Positions 1-8,003 of a stretch of 41,230 bases of DNA are shown here, in pieces. The notes under the pieces are model-generated. The model was not told the origin of the DNA. It worked only from the letters and a program-made list of their open reading frames with translations, and made no database searches. The position numbers and the translations under genes are program-made. Source of the DNA: an uncultured Akkermansia sp. (GTDB taxonomy: Bacteria; Verrucomicrobiota; Verrucomicrobiia; Verrucomicrobiales; Akkermansiaceae); the NCBI GenBank assembly GCA_947628035.1, contig CANQYL010000004.1:1-41230 (forward strand). Direction: 5' to 3'. The stretch's first letter is position 1; each line of letters opens with the position of its first letter.

Positions 1-811
1 TATTATGAGTGTAATCGGGTCAAAGGGCAAACACCATTTTTTTTATCCCTTCTCATTTTCCTATGGGATGACAATGAATTACGATTTACGATTTGGATGC
101 TAGCGCGCCGACGGCGCGGGGAGGCAAAGCGTCCGACGGCCCCGCACAGGGCGCACGCGAAGCGGGCGGGCAGGACGATTGGACAAAAGCGCAGCTTTTG
201 CCCGCAGGGCGCTGAGGTAGTGCGGTACCGAAGCGTCAAAGCGAATGCGCAGCGGAATTTTTGGAGCAAGGAGAGTTGCTGGCTGGAAAGCGTTCGGAGT
301 TACACCATGCCGTTTCTCCGGCTTTGCGACATCGTACACGGTTAATTGGAGGTGTTAAAATGCGCGGGACTTCGTACACTGTCCATCGTCCATGAATTGA
401 TTTACGATTTGGATTTTAGCGCGCTTGCGCGCGGAGATTCAATGTACAAGGCGGCTGTAAGGTCAATTAGCCAGCCCACAGGACTGCCCCGCAGGGGTGA
501 GGAGTCGTGAGAGGCGACTCCGAAGCAAGCATCAAGACGCTCGACGGCCCCGTGTAGGGCGCACGCGAAGCGGACGGTAAAAGCGGTTGGACAACGCGTG
601 AGCGTTGCCCGTAGGGCGAGTAGGCAAAGGGGTGCCTGCGAGTCAATGGGGCGGCGCCGAGTCAAGATGGCAAACCATTGACGATTCAGCAAAGCGGTGG
701 GTCCAGCACGGCATATCTCCGGTCGCTTTTCTTGCAGTTCCAATCCGTGATTTCATTTACCTCCTTCGCATCCGCTCCGCTAGATTGCGCCAACGGCGCG
801 GAATTTCTCAA

Positions 812-846
812 ATCGTAAATCGTAAATCGTAAATCGTAAATCGTAA
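812..846. repeat. Tandem heptamer array, five ATCGTAA units
   Basis: Five perfect head-to-tail copies of ATCGTAA (reverse complement TTTACGAT in phase) follow a hairpin at about 787-800 (GCGCC/GGCGC arms). The same heptamer recurs in other gaps of the window, always beside a hairpin. It resembles the short tandemly repeated heptamers (STRR) known from cyanobacteria in form only. Confidence 0.85.
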
Positions 847-849
847 ATA

Positions 850-876
850 GGTAAACGCATTTCTAATGCGTTTACC
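850..876. repeat. Perfect 12-bp hairpin, GGTAAACGCATT arms
   Basis: The arm GGTAAACGCATT and its exact complement are separated by a 3-nt loop. It sits about 40 nt beyond the nadK stop codon. It is a variant of the GGCAAACGCATT hairpin of the MITE-like elements. No T-tract follows on either strand, so intrinsic termination is doubtful. It may be a repeat end or an RNA-stabilising stem. Confidence 0.7.
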
Positions 877-918
877 CTGCCCTTCCCTCGAGCCGTTCAA
901 GGGGGAAAGTTGTCCTGT

Positions 919-1749
919 TTACCAGCCAAGTTTGGCGCGAAGGCGGGCGGCGTAGTCGCTGCCCGGAAGGGAGAGGAGGCGCAGGGAGACCGAGGCCTTT
1001 CGGATGGTGAGCGACGCGTTGAGAGGGATGGGGTGGGTGTTTTGCCCATCCGTTGAGAAGATGAGGGACTCTCCGGCTCGTCCCCTGCGTTCACGGGGGT
1101 GCAAGGTGATTTCAACGTCTTCAGGGAGGACGACGGAGCGGTTTGTAAGACTGTGCGGGCAAATGGGAGTGAGACACATCACCCCGGCGGTAGGCCACAG
1201 CAAGGGACCGCCGGCCGACAGGGAATAGGCGGTAGATCCCGTGGGGGTCGATACGAGGACGCCGTCCGCATGGTAGCGATTGAGCAGCGAACCGTCGAGC
1301 TCCACATCGACGTCGATCATCTTGCCGGTTTGGGCGCGCATGAGAGCAATCTCGTTGAGGGCGAGGTGGGATTCAGCAGGAGAACCAATACCGCTTGGGG
1401 TCACTTCCAACAAGGAACGTTGTTCGACATTGTAAGAAGCATTCTCGAGGGCTTCGACAAGCAGGGGAAGTTCATCACGTCCGCACGCGCTCAAGAAGCC
1501 GAGATGTCCCAAATTGACGCCGACCATAATGCAGCCGCTGCGTGCAGCTTGTTCAGCCGCGGAGAGGATGGTGCCATCGCCGCCGAGGCAGATGAGGATG
1601 GAAGGCCATTCCGGCTCAGGGGAGCACTTTCCTATCTCACGAAAGGGAAGACCTCGCTTGGTACACTCGTCTTCGAGAAGTTGCAGAGTTCGGGCGCATG
1701 CACTGCTGCGATGCGGCGCAAAAATACCAATGACCGGAAGATTTGACAT
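919..1749 (-). CDS. nadK: NAD kinase
   Basis: This 276-residue cytosolic enzyme phosphorylates NAD to NADP using ATP or polyphosphate. The family motifs are present: GGDGT at 56-60 (nucleotide binding), LNE at 131-133, and TPTGSTAYSLSAGGP at 168-182, the NAD-binding signature. Length is normal for bacterial NadK. It is the last gene of a three-gene minus-strand run (corA-argB-nadK), with 14 nt between the argB stop and this start. The bases upstream of the ATG contain no Shine-Dalgarno-like sequence. The 3' end runs into the repeat-rich gap. Confidence 0.95.
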   Translation of the reverse strand: MSNLPVIGIFAPHRSSACARTLQLLEDECTKRGLPFREIGKCSPEPEWPSILICLGGDGTILSAAEQAARSGCIMVGVNLGHLGFLSACGRDELPLLVEALENASYNVEQRSLLEVTPSGIGSPAESHLALNEIALMRAQTGKMIDVDVELDGSLLNRYHADGVLVSTPTGSTAYSLSAGGPLLWPTAGVMCLTPICPHSLTNRSVVLPEDVEITLHPRERRGRAGESLIFSTDGQNTHPIPLNASLTIRKASVSLRLLSLPGSDYAARLRAKLGW

Positions 1750-1763
1750 GAGCGTGATGGGGC

Positions 1764-2672
1764 TTAGCGCTGCTCTCGCACGATTTCCGTGCCAACCCCT
1801 TCCGGGGTGAATATCTCAAGCAGAAGGGTGTGAGGAAGACGTCCGTCAATGAAGTGAACCTTACGAACACCGGCATTAAGGGCATCCATAGCGCTCTTGA
1901 TCTTGGGAATCATGCCACCGGAAATAACGCCCTCAGCGATGAGTTGATTGGCCTCCCGGCGGTCGATACTCTTGATGATGCAGGAGAGATCATTCGGATC
2001 CTTGAGGAGTCCGGGAACATCGGAGATATAAATGAGCTTCACCGGCTTGAGCTCCTTGGCGAGGGCAGCGGCGGCGAGGTCGGCGTTGACGTTGAGAGCG
2101 TGGTGGGTGCCCAGCTCACGAGCCAGCGGAGAGATGACCGGGATGAGTTGCAGAGAAAGGGCCTCTTCCACACGCGAGATCTGGCAACTGATGACGCGTC
2201 CTACCATCCCGAGATCCACGGGATTTCCCTCCTTGTCACGTTCGGTGAGTTTTTCGCCGATGAAAACGTTGGTTCCGGAGATGCCGACGGCAGAGCCACC
2301 GTTTTCGCGGATCATATCCACAAGTCCGGGGTTAATTTCGGCCGAAAGGGTTTTTTCTACAATATCGATAGCCTGGGGAGTTGTGACGCGCAGCCCGTTG
2401 ACGAATTTAGCCTCGAGACCGGCTTCGGCCATGGCCTTGGAGATAGCTTTTCCACCACCGTGGACAATGACAGGGTCAATGCCCATTGACTCCAACACCA
2501 CGATGTCGCGCATAAGCGATTTCACGAGTTCCGGGTCATCCATGGCGGAACCGCCGAATTTAATAAGCACCGTCTTATCACGGTATGCCTGCATATAGGG
2601 CAAGGCTTCAATGAGGATGTTAGCCTTGCGAATCTCCTCCTGGGGATTTTCCACCTTACGTAGAGCAATCAT
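1764..2672 (-). CDS. argB: Acetylglutamate kinase
   Basis: This 302-residue amino-acid kinase phosphorylates N-acetyl-L-glutamate, the second step of arginine synthesis, in the cytosol. Visible motifs are KFGGSAM (from residue 38) and HGGGK at 71-75. An N-terminal helix of about 25 residues (KANILIEALPYMQAYRDK) precedes the kinase core. In this family that extension marks the hexameric, arginine-inhibited type, so feedback inhibition by arginine is inferred. The start lies 6 nt after the corA stop, so the two are very probably co-transcribed although functionally unrelated. No other arginine gene is in the window. Confidence 0.95.
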   Translation of the reverse strand: MIALRKVENPQEEIRKANILIEALPYMQAYRDKTVLIKFGGSAMDDPELVKSLMRDIVVLESMGIDPVIVHGGGKAISKAMAEAGLEAKFVNGLRVTTPQAIDIVEKTLSAEINPGLVDMIRENGGSAVGISGTNVFIGEKLTERDKEGNPVDLGMVGRVISCQISRVEEALSLQLIPVISPLARELGTHHALNVNADLAAAALAKELKPVKLIYISDVPGLLKDPNDLSCIIKSIDRREANQLIAEGVISGGMIPKIKSAMDALNAGVRKVHFIDGRLPHTLLLEIFTPEGVGTEIVREQR

Positions 2673-2678
2673 GTCCGG

Positions 2679-3674
2679 TCAGATGTAACGTTTAATTTTG
2701 AAGATAACGAGCGGCAACACGGCAGCCACCACCATGAGCACAAGCGAGAGCCAGAAGCCCCACGGCGTGTCCAAGAAAGGAATGTAGCGGTAATTCATGC
2801 CGAAGATACTCGCCACGAGAGTGGGCGGCAGGAAGACGATGGAGGTGATGGTGAACACCTTCACGATGTCGTTTTGTTCAATGTTGATGAGGCCGAGCAC
2901 GGCATCAAGCATGAAGTTGATCTTGTTGGACAAGAAGGATGCGTATTCCGCCAGAGAGTTCACATCTCGAGAAACGGGTCGGAGAGGAACATAGAGGCTC
3001 TCGTGCGCATCCAGGCACGAGTCCTCGTTCCCGGCGAAGGTAATCATGCGCAGGAGATTCACGAGGGCATCGCGCTGGCGGGTAATCAGATCCCCTACCC
3101 GACCCAGCTCCTCGAGGGCATCACGCAGACCGTCCGTATCCGGATCATTCCTCTTTTCCTTGCGGCGCGCCGCGTGGTTCGTACCAAACACCTTTTTAGA
3201 GAGCGCATCCAAAACCGTACCAAAACGCTCCAACACGTCCGCTTGCCGATCCACGAGAGTTTCCAGAAGCCCGATGAAAACGAGATCCCGGTTGGTGCTC
3301 TGCATACGCAAAAGCGTGTGAGAAAACACACGAAAGGAGTAGGAATCGGTGTGGCGGATGGTAATGAGAATGCGATCCTTGAGGATGAACGTTATCTCCG
3401 ATATGATCGGGTCATCGGTCTCCACCCGCGAAAGAACAGTCGTGGTCATGAACCGTGCGCCATCCTCGCAATACAATCGGGAGGTTGCCTCAATCTCTCG
3501 CATCTCGTCCTTGGTCGGCATCTCAACGCCGCACAACTTCTCCGCAAAAGTCAATTCCTGAGCATCGGGGGTCAGGAGGTCGATCCAAAAGATGTTCCCG
3601 TCGCGATTTTTCCAGTCCTCTGCGCCGACCGTTCGCGATATTCCGTTCTGTGACTGGGTGTATATGCGTATCAT
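2679..3674 (-). CDS. corA: CorA-type magnesium/divalent cation channel
   Basis: This 331-residue inner-membrane protein has a long cytosolic N-terminal domain and two C-terminal membrane segments (about 268-290 and 307-325). The signature GMN at 292-294 lies in the loop between them and forms the selectivity filter in CorA channels. The C-terminus ends KIKRYI, a typical basic tail. CorA forms pentamers and carries Mg2+, and sometimes Co2+ or Ni2+. It is the first gene of corA-argB-nadK. I could not find a convincing promoter in front of it, and there is no Shine-Dalgarno sequence. Confidence 0.93.
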   Translation of the reverse strand: MIRIYTQSQNGISRTVGAEDWKNRDGNIFWIDLLTPDAQELTFAEKLCGVEMPTKDEMREIEATSRLYCEDGARFMTTTVLSRVETDDPIISEITFILKDRILITIRHTDSYSFRVFSHTLLRMQSTNRDLVFIGLLETLVDRQADVLERFGTVLDALSKKVFGTNHAARRKEKRNDPDTDGLRDALEELGRVGDLITRQRDALVNLLRMITFAGNEDSCLDAHESLYVPLRPVSRDVNSLAEYASFLSNKINFMLDAVLGLINIEQNDIVKVFTITSIVFLPPTLVASIFGMNYRYIPFLDTPWGFWLSLVLMVVAAVLPLVIFKIKRYI

Positions 3675-3724
3675 TGTTACCGGGTAGGTTAAAGGCTTTT
3701 CCGTTGGCTATGCCACGCATCCGC

Positions 3725-3744
3725 AGAGAGTTTACTCTCTTTTT
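3725..3744 (+). terminator. Small hairpin with T-run, upstream of corA
   Basis: The arms AGAGAG/CTCTCT with a 4-nt loop are followed by TTTT on the plus strand. No plus-strand gene precedes it. If real, it would stop antisense transcription into or from the corA leader. The short stem means it could be chance. Confidence 0.25.
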
Positions 3745-3816
3745 CGAGCAAAGGCAAGCCCGGAGCTCGCCCGAAATTAAAATTAGTCGCCAAACCCACA
3801 AGGAGGGTCAAACACC

Positions 3817-3838
3817 GGGCTTGCAGTGAAGCAAGCCC
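3817..3838 (-). terminator. Hairpin 3' of tRNA-Leu
   Basis: A perfect 8-bp stem, GGGCTTGC/GCAAGCCC, with a 6-nt loop lies 24 nt past the tRNA 3' end. On the tRNA strand there is no strong T-run after it, so it is a possible terminator or processing signal only. Confidence 0.4.
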
Positions 3839-3861
3839 TTTCCCGGCGATGGAAAGCCAAA

Positions 3862-3943
3862 TACGCACGAGAGGACTCGAACCTCCACGGAGTTACCCAC
3901 TAGAACCTGAAACTAGCGCGTCTACCAATTCCGCCACGTGCGC
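3862..3943 (-). tRNA. tRNA-Leu (anticodon CAG)
   Basis: The cloverleaf is read on the minus strand. The acceptor arm GCGCACG pairs with CGTGCGT (closing G-U). The D-arm is the standard leucine form GCGGAATTGGTAGACGCGC. The anticodon loop is TTCAGGT (anticodon CAG), followed by a class II variable arm and T-loop TTCGAGT, with discriminator A. The D-arm and anticodon region match the well-known bacterial tRNA-Leu(CAG). CCA is not encoded. The innermost anticodon-stem pair looks like a T-T mismatch. Confidence 0.93.
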
Positions 3944-3963
3944 GTGAGCAAAACTGCGCCGTG

Positions 3964-3992
3964 AGTTAAGCACATTTCATGTCATCATGCAA
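3964..3992 (-). promoter_or_regulatory. Promoter of tRNA-Leu
   Basis: On the minus strand, TTGCAT (3992-3987) is followed after 17 nt by TTAACT (3969-3964). It lies about 20 nt upstream of the mature tRNA 5' end. The other tRNA in this window also has TTGCAT-N17. Confidence 0.55.
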
Positions 3993-4087
3993 GACTAAAA
4001 TCGAAATATTGCGCAGAAAAAAGCAGGGAGAGCGTCGATGAATTTGCTTTTCTATGCGAAGAAAGATGTGTAGAATAGGGGCAGGAA

Positions 4088-5308
4088 ATGCGGTGGATTC
4101 TAAGAATAGGGAACGCGGTGATCGACACGTGTCTGGCGTGGTTCACGCCGGGATGGAGAAGGAGGGGGCACGAAGCAGCGGGGCTGCTATCGCGCTACGT
4201 TCACTATTATGCCCCGAGAATAGGGGAGGAAAAGGCGAAAGGGATGGATGAAACTCTTCACGAGTTGCGGGAAGGGCTGCTGTATTGGCGGCGGGCGGAG
4301 GTTGAGAAGTATGTGAAGAAAGTACAGGAGGAGTACGGGCAGGAACCGGGATTCCGCCGACCGGCAACGGTGGAATTTTTGGAATCTCTTTTCGTTATCA
4401 CGGTTGTTTTCCTAGGGATCCGGACGTATTTTGTGCAACCTTTCCGGATACCGACGAATTCAATGTGGCCGAGTTTGAACGGGATCGTGGTGCATCCCGT
4501 GGACGAGGTCCCGGGAATGGCGAAGAGACTGTGGGATGCCGTGACGCTGGGAAGTTCTTACGTGGATGAGAAAGCAGAGACGGAGAAGCAGATCGTGGGA
4601 ATACGAGATGAGAGATATCTGCTGCTGTTCACGAGGACGATTCTGAGCTTTAACGATGGGAGCGAGGTGAGCATACCTGCGGCATCCGGAACTGTTCTGC
4701 AATACTTGCGAGAGACAGGAAAAATCAGCAACACACCATCCGGGGGGCGTTTTGTGCCCTACAGAGCGGGAGAAACGATCATGAGGGCGAGAGTGGACGC
4801 GGGAGACATGGTCCTGGTAAACCGTATGGCCTACCACTTCCGCAAACCACGAAGAGGGGAGACTTTCGTGTTCGACACGCGCGGGATCAACACAAATCTT
4901 TCCTCCCTCAAGGAACAAAGTCAGGGCACGCATTACATCAAACGCCTGTGTGGCTTGCCCGGGGACATCTTGGGAATAAGCTCGCCGCACCTCCTCGTTG
5001 ACGGGGCTCCCGCGCGGGAGTGGCAGATTGAGCGGGTATCGGCAGGAAAGCCGCCGTACAATCCGAGGGGATATGTAGCGCTCAGCAAGTACAGCGTTCC
5101 GATGGCGTACCTGACCGCGGGGGAAGAGATAAAGCTCTCGCGAGCTGATAAGAAACACCCGCACCTCAAAGAATATTTCGCCTTGGGAGACAACACGGAG
5201 AACTCGTTGGATTCGCGCTACTGGGGTCCCGTTCGGCAGTTCAACCTCCTCGGACCGGCTTCGTGGACTCTTTGGCCGTTTACCAAGCACTGGGGCAACA
5301 TCGATTGA
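4088..5308 (+). CDS. lepB: Signal peptidase I, long form
   Basis: This 406-residue serine/lysine-dyad peptidase cleaves Sec and Tat signal peptides on the outer face of the inner membrane. A membrane segment at about 97-113 precedes IPTNSMWPSL with the nucleophile Ser125. THYIKRLCGLPGD carries the general base Lys285, and GDNTENSLDSRYWG at 367-380 is the last conserved box. It is longer than the E. coli enzyme because of an N-terminal cytosolic extension of about 95 residues and an insert between Ser and Lys. ATG 4088 is preceded 11 nt upstream by TAGAAT, an extended -10 element (TGTG before it), so the leader would be only a few bases. A downstream ATG at 4244 would also keep all motifs. Confidence 0.92.
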   Translation: MRWILRIGNAVIDTCLAWFTPGWRRRGHEAAGLLSRYVHYYAPRIGEEKAKGMDETLHELREGLLYWRRAEVEKYVKKVQEEYGQEPGFRRPATVEFLESLFVITVVFLGIRTYFVQPFRIPTNSMWPSLNGIVVHPVDEVPGMAKRLWDAVTLGSSYVDEKAETEKQIVGIRDERYLLLFTRTILSFNDGSEVSIPAASGTVLQYLRETGKISNTPSGGRFVPYRAGETIMRARVDAGDMVLVNRMAYHFRKPRRGETFVFDTRGINTNLSSLKEQSQGTHYIKRLCGLPGDILGISSPHLLVDGAPAREWQIERVSAGKPPYNPRGYVALSKYSVPMAYLTAGEEIKLSRADKKHPHLKEYFALGDNTENSLDSRYWGPVRQFNLLGPASWTLWPFTKHWGNID

Positions 5309-5315
5309 CGTAACC

Positions 5316-6236
5316 ATGAGCGAGATCCAAGAATCAGACGCCATCACCCGCAACGCAAAATCCAATTTGGCATTTACCTTGGTAGATCTGCCAGAGGAGA
5401 GGCGTCGCCACATGGCGCAGTTCTATGCCTTCTGCCGTATCGTGGATGACATCGTTGACGAACCTGTGATGAACAATGAGGAGAGACACGCGGCATTAAA
5501 TCGCTGGGAAAAAATCATCACTCAAGCGGAACAACCCACCCCAGGCATTGAGAAAGAAGTGCAGCAACTCGTGCAGGAGATGCAGCTGGACACGGCGCCC
5601 ATGCTTACACTCATTGAGGGGTGCCGCAGTGATATTGAACAGAGGCAGCCCGAAACACGGGAAGATCTGTTGGCTTACGCCTACAAGGTGGCATCCTGCG
5701 TGGGCATCACATCGGCGACGGTGATGGGGGCAAGCGAAGCATCCCATGATTATGCGGTGGCACTGGGATACGCGCTCCAGCTGGTGAACATTCTTCGTGA
5801 CGTGCCGGAGGACAGTCGGAAGTATGGCAGAGTGTATTTGCCCGCAGCAGACATGAGGCTCTTCGGGGTCACCATGGAAGACATCCGGGAGCAGAGGTAC
5901 AGTTACCGTATGCGGCAGTTGTTGGCCTATGAAGCGGCTCTGGCCGAGAAATTTTTTGGAGAAGCCGAAGAAAGGTACCAGGAGCTGAGCGTAGAGGATC
6001 GCAACGCGCTCATCCCCGCCCAGGCGATGAGTCTTATTTACCGCACGATTTTGGAAAAGATGCAGGCGGACGAATATCGTGTGTTTGAGCGAAGGTACGG
6101 GGTAGGCAATTTCCGAAAGTTGTGGTTTTTGCTGAGGGCCCGAATGGGTACCGTGGAGTTGCCGCTGCCGAGTCTGGCGGACTGGAACTTTATGAAAATA
6201 CTCAAGGAGAAGAAAGAAACAATTGAAGAGAAATGA
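5316..6236 (+). CDS. Squalene/phytoene synthase family protein
   Basis: This 306-residue trans-isoprenyl diphosphate synthase joins two prenyl diphosphates head to head (squalene, presqualene or phytoene products). The first aspartate-rich motif is DDIVDE at 44-49. The second is NILRDVPEDSRKYGRVYLP starting at 158. Both bind Mg2+-diphosphate. Which product is made cannot be told from sequence alone, because no desaturase or hopanoid cyclase lies nearby. It starts 7 nt after lepB and overlaps the next gene by ATGA, so the three genes look like one transcript. Confidence 0.88.
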   Translation: MSEIQESDAITRNAKSNLAFTLVDLPEERRRHMAQFYAFCRIVDDIVDEPVMNNEERHAALNRWEKIITQAEQPTPGIEKEVQQLVQEMQLDTAPMLTLIEGCRSDIEQRQPETREDLLAYAYKVASCVGITSATVMGASEASHDYAVALGYALQLVNILRDVPEDSRKYGRVYLPAADMRLFGVTMEDIREQRYSYRMRQLLAYEAALAEKFFGEAEERYQELSVEDRNALIPAQAMSLIYRTILEKMQADEYRVFERRYGVGNFRKLWFLLRARMGTVELPLPSLADWNFMKILKEKKETIEEK

Positions 6237-6739
6237 TCAAGTTGATGAAGAAATTGTGTGTCGTTCTGCTGTCCTGTTCGGGATCGGTGGCTCTCCTTGG
6301 TTGTGCGCAACCCTCCGCCATCAAAAGTGTGGTTGATCTGCCGCTCAAGGATACGGATGTGCCGGATATGTCCTGGGAGCTCGCCCCCATGCGAGCGCAT
6401 GCGCAGTACATTCTCTACGGAGCCATTTCCGGAAAAGAGCGCAAGAGACGACTGGGAGATTATTATTTTGTGGATTGGTATGACGGAGAACCGGAAAAGC
6501 CCGTTCGCCTGGAGATGCTTTACACGCAAGCACGCACGGTCTCTAAAGTGCTTTCCGTTAGTGAAAGCATGAATCAACCCCGACGCCGCGTAGGAATCAG
6601 AAAGACGAAATTCACCTTTAATGGAGTGGACAGAGCCAAAAAGGGGGATGTCCTCTCGTGGCGAATCAATCTTTACGTGGATGGTAAGCTCGTGGATTCC
6701 CGCCGTTCGTTCCTGTGGAAGGATGCGGCGGAACAGTAA
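6233..6739 (+). CDS. Small predicted lipoprotein, function unknown
   Basis: This protein of up to 168 residues has a lysine-containing N-region, a hydrophobic core and the lipobox LLGC (Cys at about 24), so it should be lipid-anchored after signal peptidase II cleavage. The first ATG overlaps the upstream stop as ATGA. A second ATG at 6245 (MKKLCVV) gives a more usual signal peptide. The mature part is soluble and probably beta-rich: its latter half contains alternating polar and hydrophobic stretches, and it ends in a YVDGKLVDSRRSF-like strand pair. I do not recognise the family. It is the last gene of the lepB transcript, and a 12-bp hairpin follows its stop by 18 nt. Confidence 0.75.
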   Translation: MIKLMKKLCVVLLSCSGSVALLGCAQPSAIKSVVDLPLKDTDVPDMSWELAPMRAHAQYILYGAISGKERKRRLGDYYFVDWYDGEPEKPVRLEMLYTQARTVSKVLSVSESMNQPRRRVGIRKTKFTFNGVDRAKKGDVLSWRINLYVDGKLVDSRRSFLWKDAAEQ

Positions 6740-6754
6740 GCTACATGGTTCCCC

Positions 6755-6984
6755 CAGGGCAAACGCATTTCTAATGCGTTTGCCTATTTACGATGGATGA
6801 TTTACGAATTACGATATGGGGAGTTCGGCGGCTACGCCGCGAATTTGGCGAACGAGAAGACTTCTTCAGAGACATCATCATGATGACCGCTGGTTTTCAC
6901 GATTTTTGATGCGTATCAACGTTGATATCAGTCAATAAGAACGTTCTTTCTGTTAATCAACTTCTCTCAAATGCGTTTGCCCTG
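6755..6984. mobile_element. MITE-like element, copy A (14-bp terminal inverted repeats)
   Basis: The left end CAGGGCAAACGCAT (6755-6768) and right end ATGCGTTTGCCCTG (6971-6984) are perfect inverted repeats. Inside are a 12-bp hairpin (6758-6784), degenerate TTTACGA heptamers (about 6785-6815), a GC-rich hairpin (about 6818-6840), and a 113-nt right part (6873-6985) that matches 37762-37874 at roughly 85% by eye. There is no transposase gene and no clear target-site duplication. The right end encodes the last residues of the neighbouring regulator. Confidence 0.7.
6758..6784 (+). terminator. 12-bp hairpin 3' of the lipoprotein gene
   Basis: The arm GGCAAACGCATT and its exact complement surround the loop TCT, 18 nt past the lipoprotein stop. 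It is part of MITE-like copy A. There is no T-run. It could act in transcript end formation or mRNA protection. Confidence 0.4.
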
Positions 6985-7811
6985 CAGGCAGGCTGCGGTC
7001 GGCGAAAAACGAGAGGAGGAACGGCTCCATGTAATTTTGAATCGGCGTTGAAACGGATGCGCCTCATGAGACGCGTGTTCCAAAGGTCCGAGTAAAGAAT
7101 AACGCGCTGGGGAGAGAGTACGCAGACGGTGATCTGCACCATCCGAGCTACCATCTCCTCCACCAGAGTGTGGTCGCTGTAATCCATCTCGGTCCACACC
7201 GCAGGCAAGGGCAAGAGATCCGGACGTCCGGACGTGTACCACCTGCCGTCGCGCCACTGAGCACACTCCATCTCCCCATCCACCGGGAAAGAGATGACCA
7301 ACTCTCCGTTTTGTTCACCGGCGGCAAGGCAGACCGGGCTTCTGTACTCCACCACACATTCATAGCGAGCCTCTAAATGATCAAGCAAGTCCTGCCTGCG
7401 CTGAGAGGGCGAGCAAAAGAGTCCTATTCTTTCCACTTTCTTACCGCGCAGCAGCTCATCCAGCCAACCATCCAAACTGCTCACCTCAAGCGTAGCATAC
7501 ACCCGCTTCTGTTCACTCTTGGCATTCCCGAGCAAATCCCTCAACTCCACCCGAACGTCAACCACCGACCTCTGCCTTCTGAACTCCACCCGAACCTCAA
7601 CCCCGTAGTTTCCATTGTACCCATATACGATGGCAGGCCTCCCCCCTATGCTCCGCCTGCTCACCTCACGCACCTCGCCCTCCTGCAGCATACGCCGCAC
7701 CTCCTTGTGTACCGTCATCCGACTTAACTTCGTCGCCTGAACCAACTCCGGTCCGGTCGCTTCCCGAAGCTCCCGCAACGCCCGGCGTAACTGTATGGTT
7801 GCTCTGCTCAC
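6957..7811 (-). CDS. Small degenerate ROK-type transcriptional regulator
   Basis: This 284-residue protein uses a GTG start. The N-terminus (about 8-60) is a winged helix-turn-helix, ending in GGRPAIVYGYN, the wing-to-ROK linker signature. The remainder follows a ROK fold pattern (VRVELRDLLGN; ITVCVLSPQRVILYSDLWN) but lacks the ATP-binding and zinc-cluster motifs and is about 100 residues shorter than usual repressors. It probably senses a ligand without kinase activity. A perfect 10-bp inverted repeat covers the start codon, suggesting autorepression. The last nine codons (CRANAFERS) lie in the right arm of a MITE-like element. It is divergent from pyrG. Confidence 0.72.
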   Translation of the reverse strand: MSRATIQLRRALRELREATGPELVQATKLSRMTVHKEVRRMLQEGEVREVSRRSIGGRPAIVYGYNGNYGVEVRVEFRRQRSVVDVRVELRDLLGNAKSEQKRVYATLEVSSLDGWLDELLRGKKVERIGLFCSPSQRRQDLLDHLEARYECVVEYRSPVCLAAGEQNGELVISFPVDGEMECAQWRDGRWYTSGRPDLLPLPAVWTEMDYSDHTLVEEMVARMVQITVCVLSPQRVILYSDLWNTRLMRRIRFNADSKLHGAVPPLVFRRPQPACRANAFERS

Positions 7812-7834
7812 TTTGTAAACTTACTTTACAAAGT
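7810..7834. promoter_or_regulatory. Operator-like palindrome over the ROK-type regulator start
   Basis: The arms ACTTTGTAAA (7810-7819) and TTTACAAAGT (7825-7834) are perfect complements around CTTAC. They cover the regulator's GTG start and the expected transcription start. On the minus strand TTGACT-N16-TAAACT lies just upstream. A second palindrome, CGAAAATTTTCG, is at 7839-7850. The symmetry and placement fit autoregulation by the ROK-type protein; that the regulator binds it is inference. Confidence 0.6.
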
Positions 7835-7951
7835 TTAACGAAAATTTTCGGCAAGTCAAGAAAAAACGTAAATTGCAGGAAAAGAGTAAATAGTATGTCA
7901 TTTTTGCATCTCGAGCAAGGAAAAGGGAGCGGCAAGGAAACAAGTAGAGGC

Positions 7952-7981
7952 TGGACACGGGAAGAGAGGATATGGTAGGAT
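7952..7981 (+). promoter_or_regulatory. Promoter of pyrG
   Basis: TGGACA (7952-7957) and TAGGAT (7976-7981) are 18 nt apart, with TATGG just before the -10. This implies a leader of about 16 nt before the pyrG ATG. The same TGGACA-N18 layout occurs before the DUF362 gene. Confidence 0.6.
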
Positions 7982-8003
7982 GCGTGGGTAAAAAGAGAAG
8001 CCT

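Larger units (their letters stand above)
22..882. repeat. Compound intergenic repeat region
   Basis: This gene-free stretch lies downstream of nadK. It contains GGGCAAAC near its left edge, a degenerate TTTACGA pair followed by a GC-rich hairpin (about 75-116), a repeat unit at about 127-225, a second heptamer/hairpin start (about 403-436), a unit with several hairpins (about 437-530), another copy of the first unit (about 537-628), and an inverted hairpin-heptamer end (about 785-846) capped by a 12-bp-stem hairpin. Related copies occur at 14457-14810, partly inverted. Short reading frames here follow the repeats and show no protein-like features. Function is unknown. Confidence 0.75.

Noticed and set aside
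97..832. Several open frames of 60-113 codons in the first 850 bases
   Set aside because: They follow repeat copies, contain no recognisable domain and are read in both strands equally; the region is repeat DNA.
812..846. Heptamer run as a CRISPR-like array
   Set aside because: Units are 7 nt with no spacers, and no cas genes occur.
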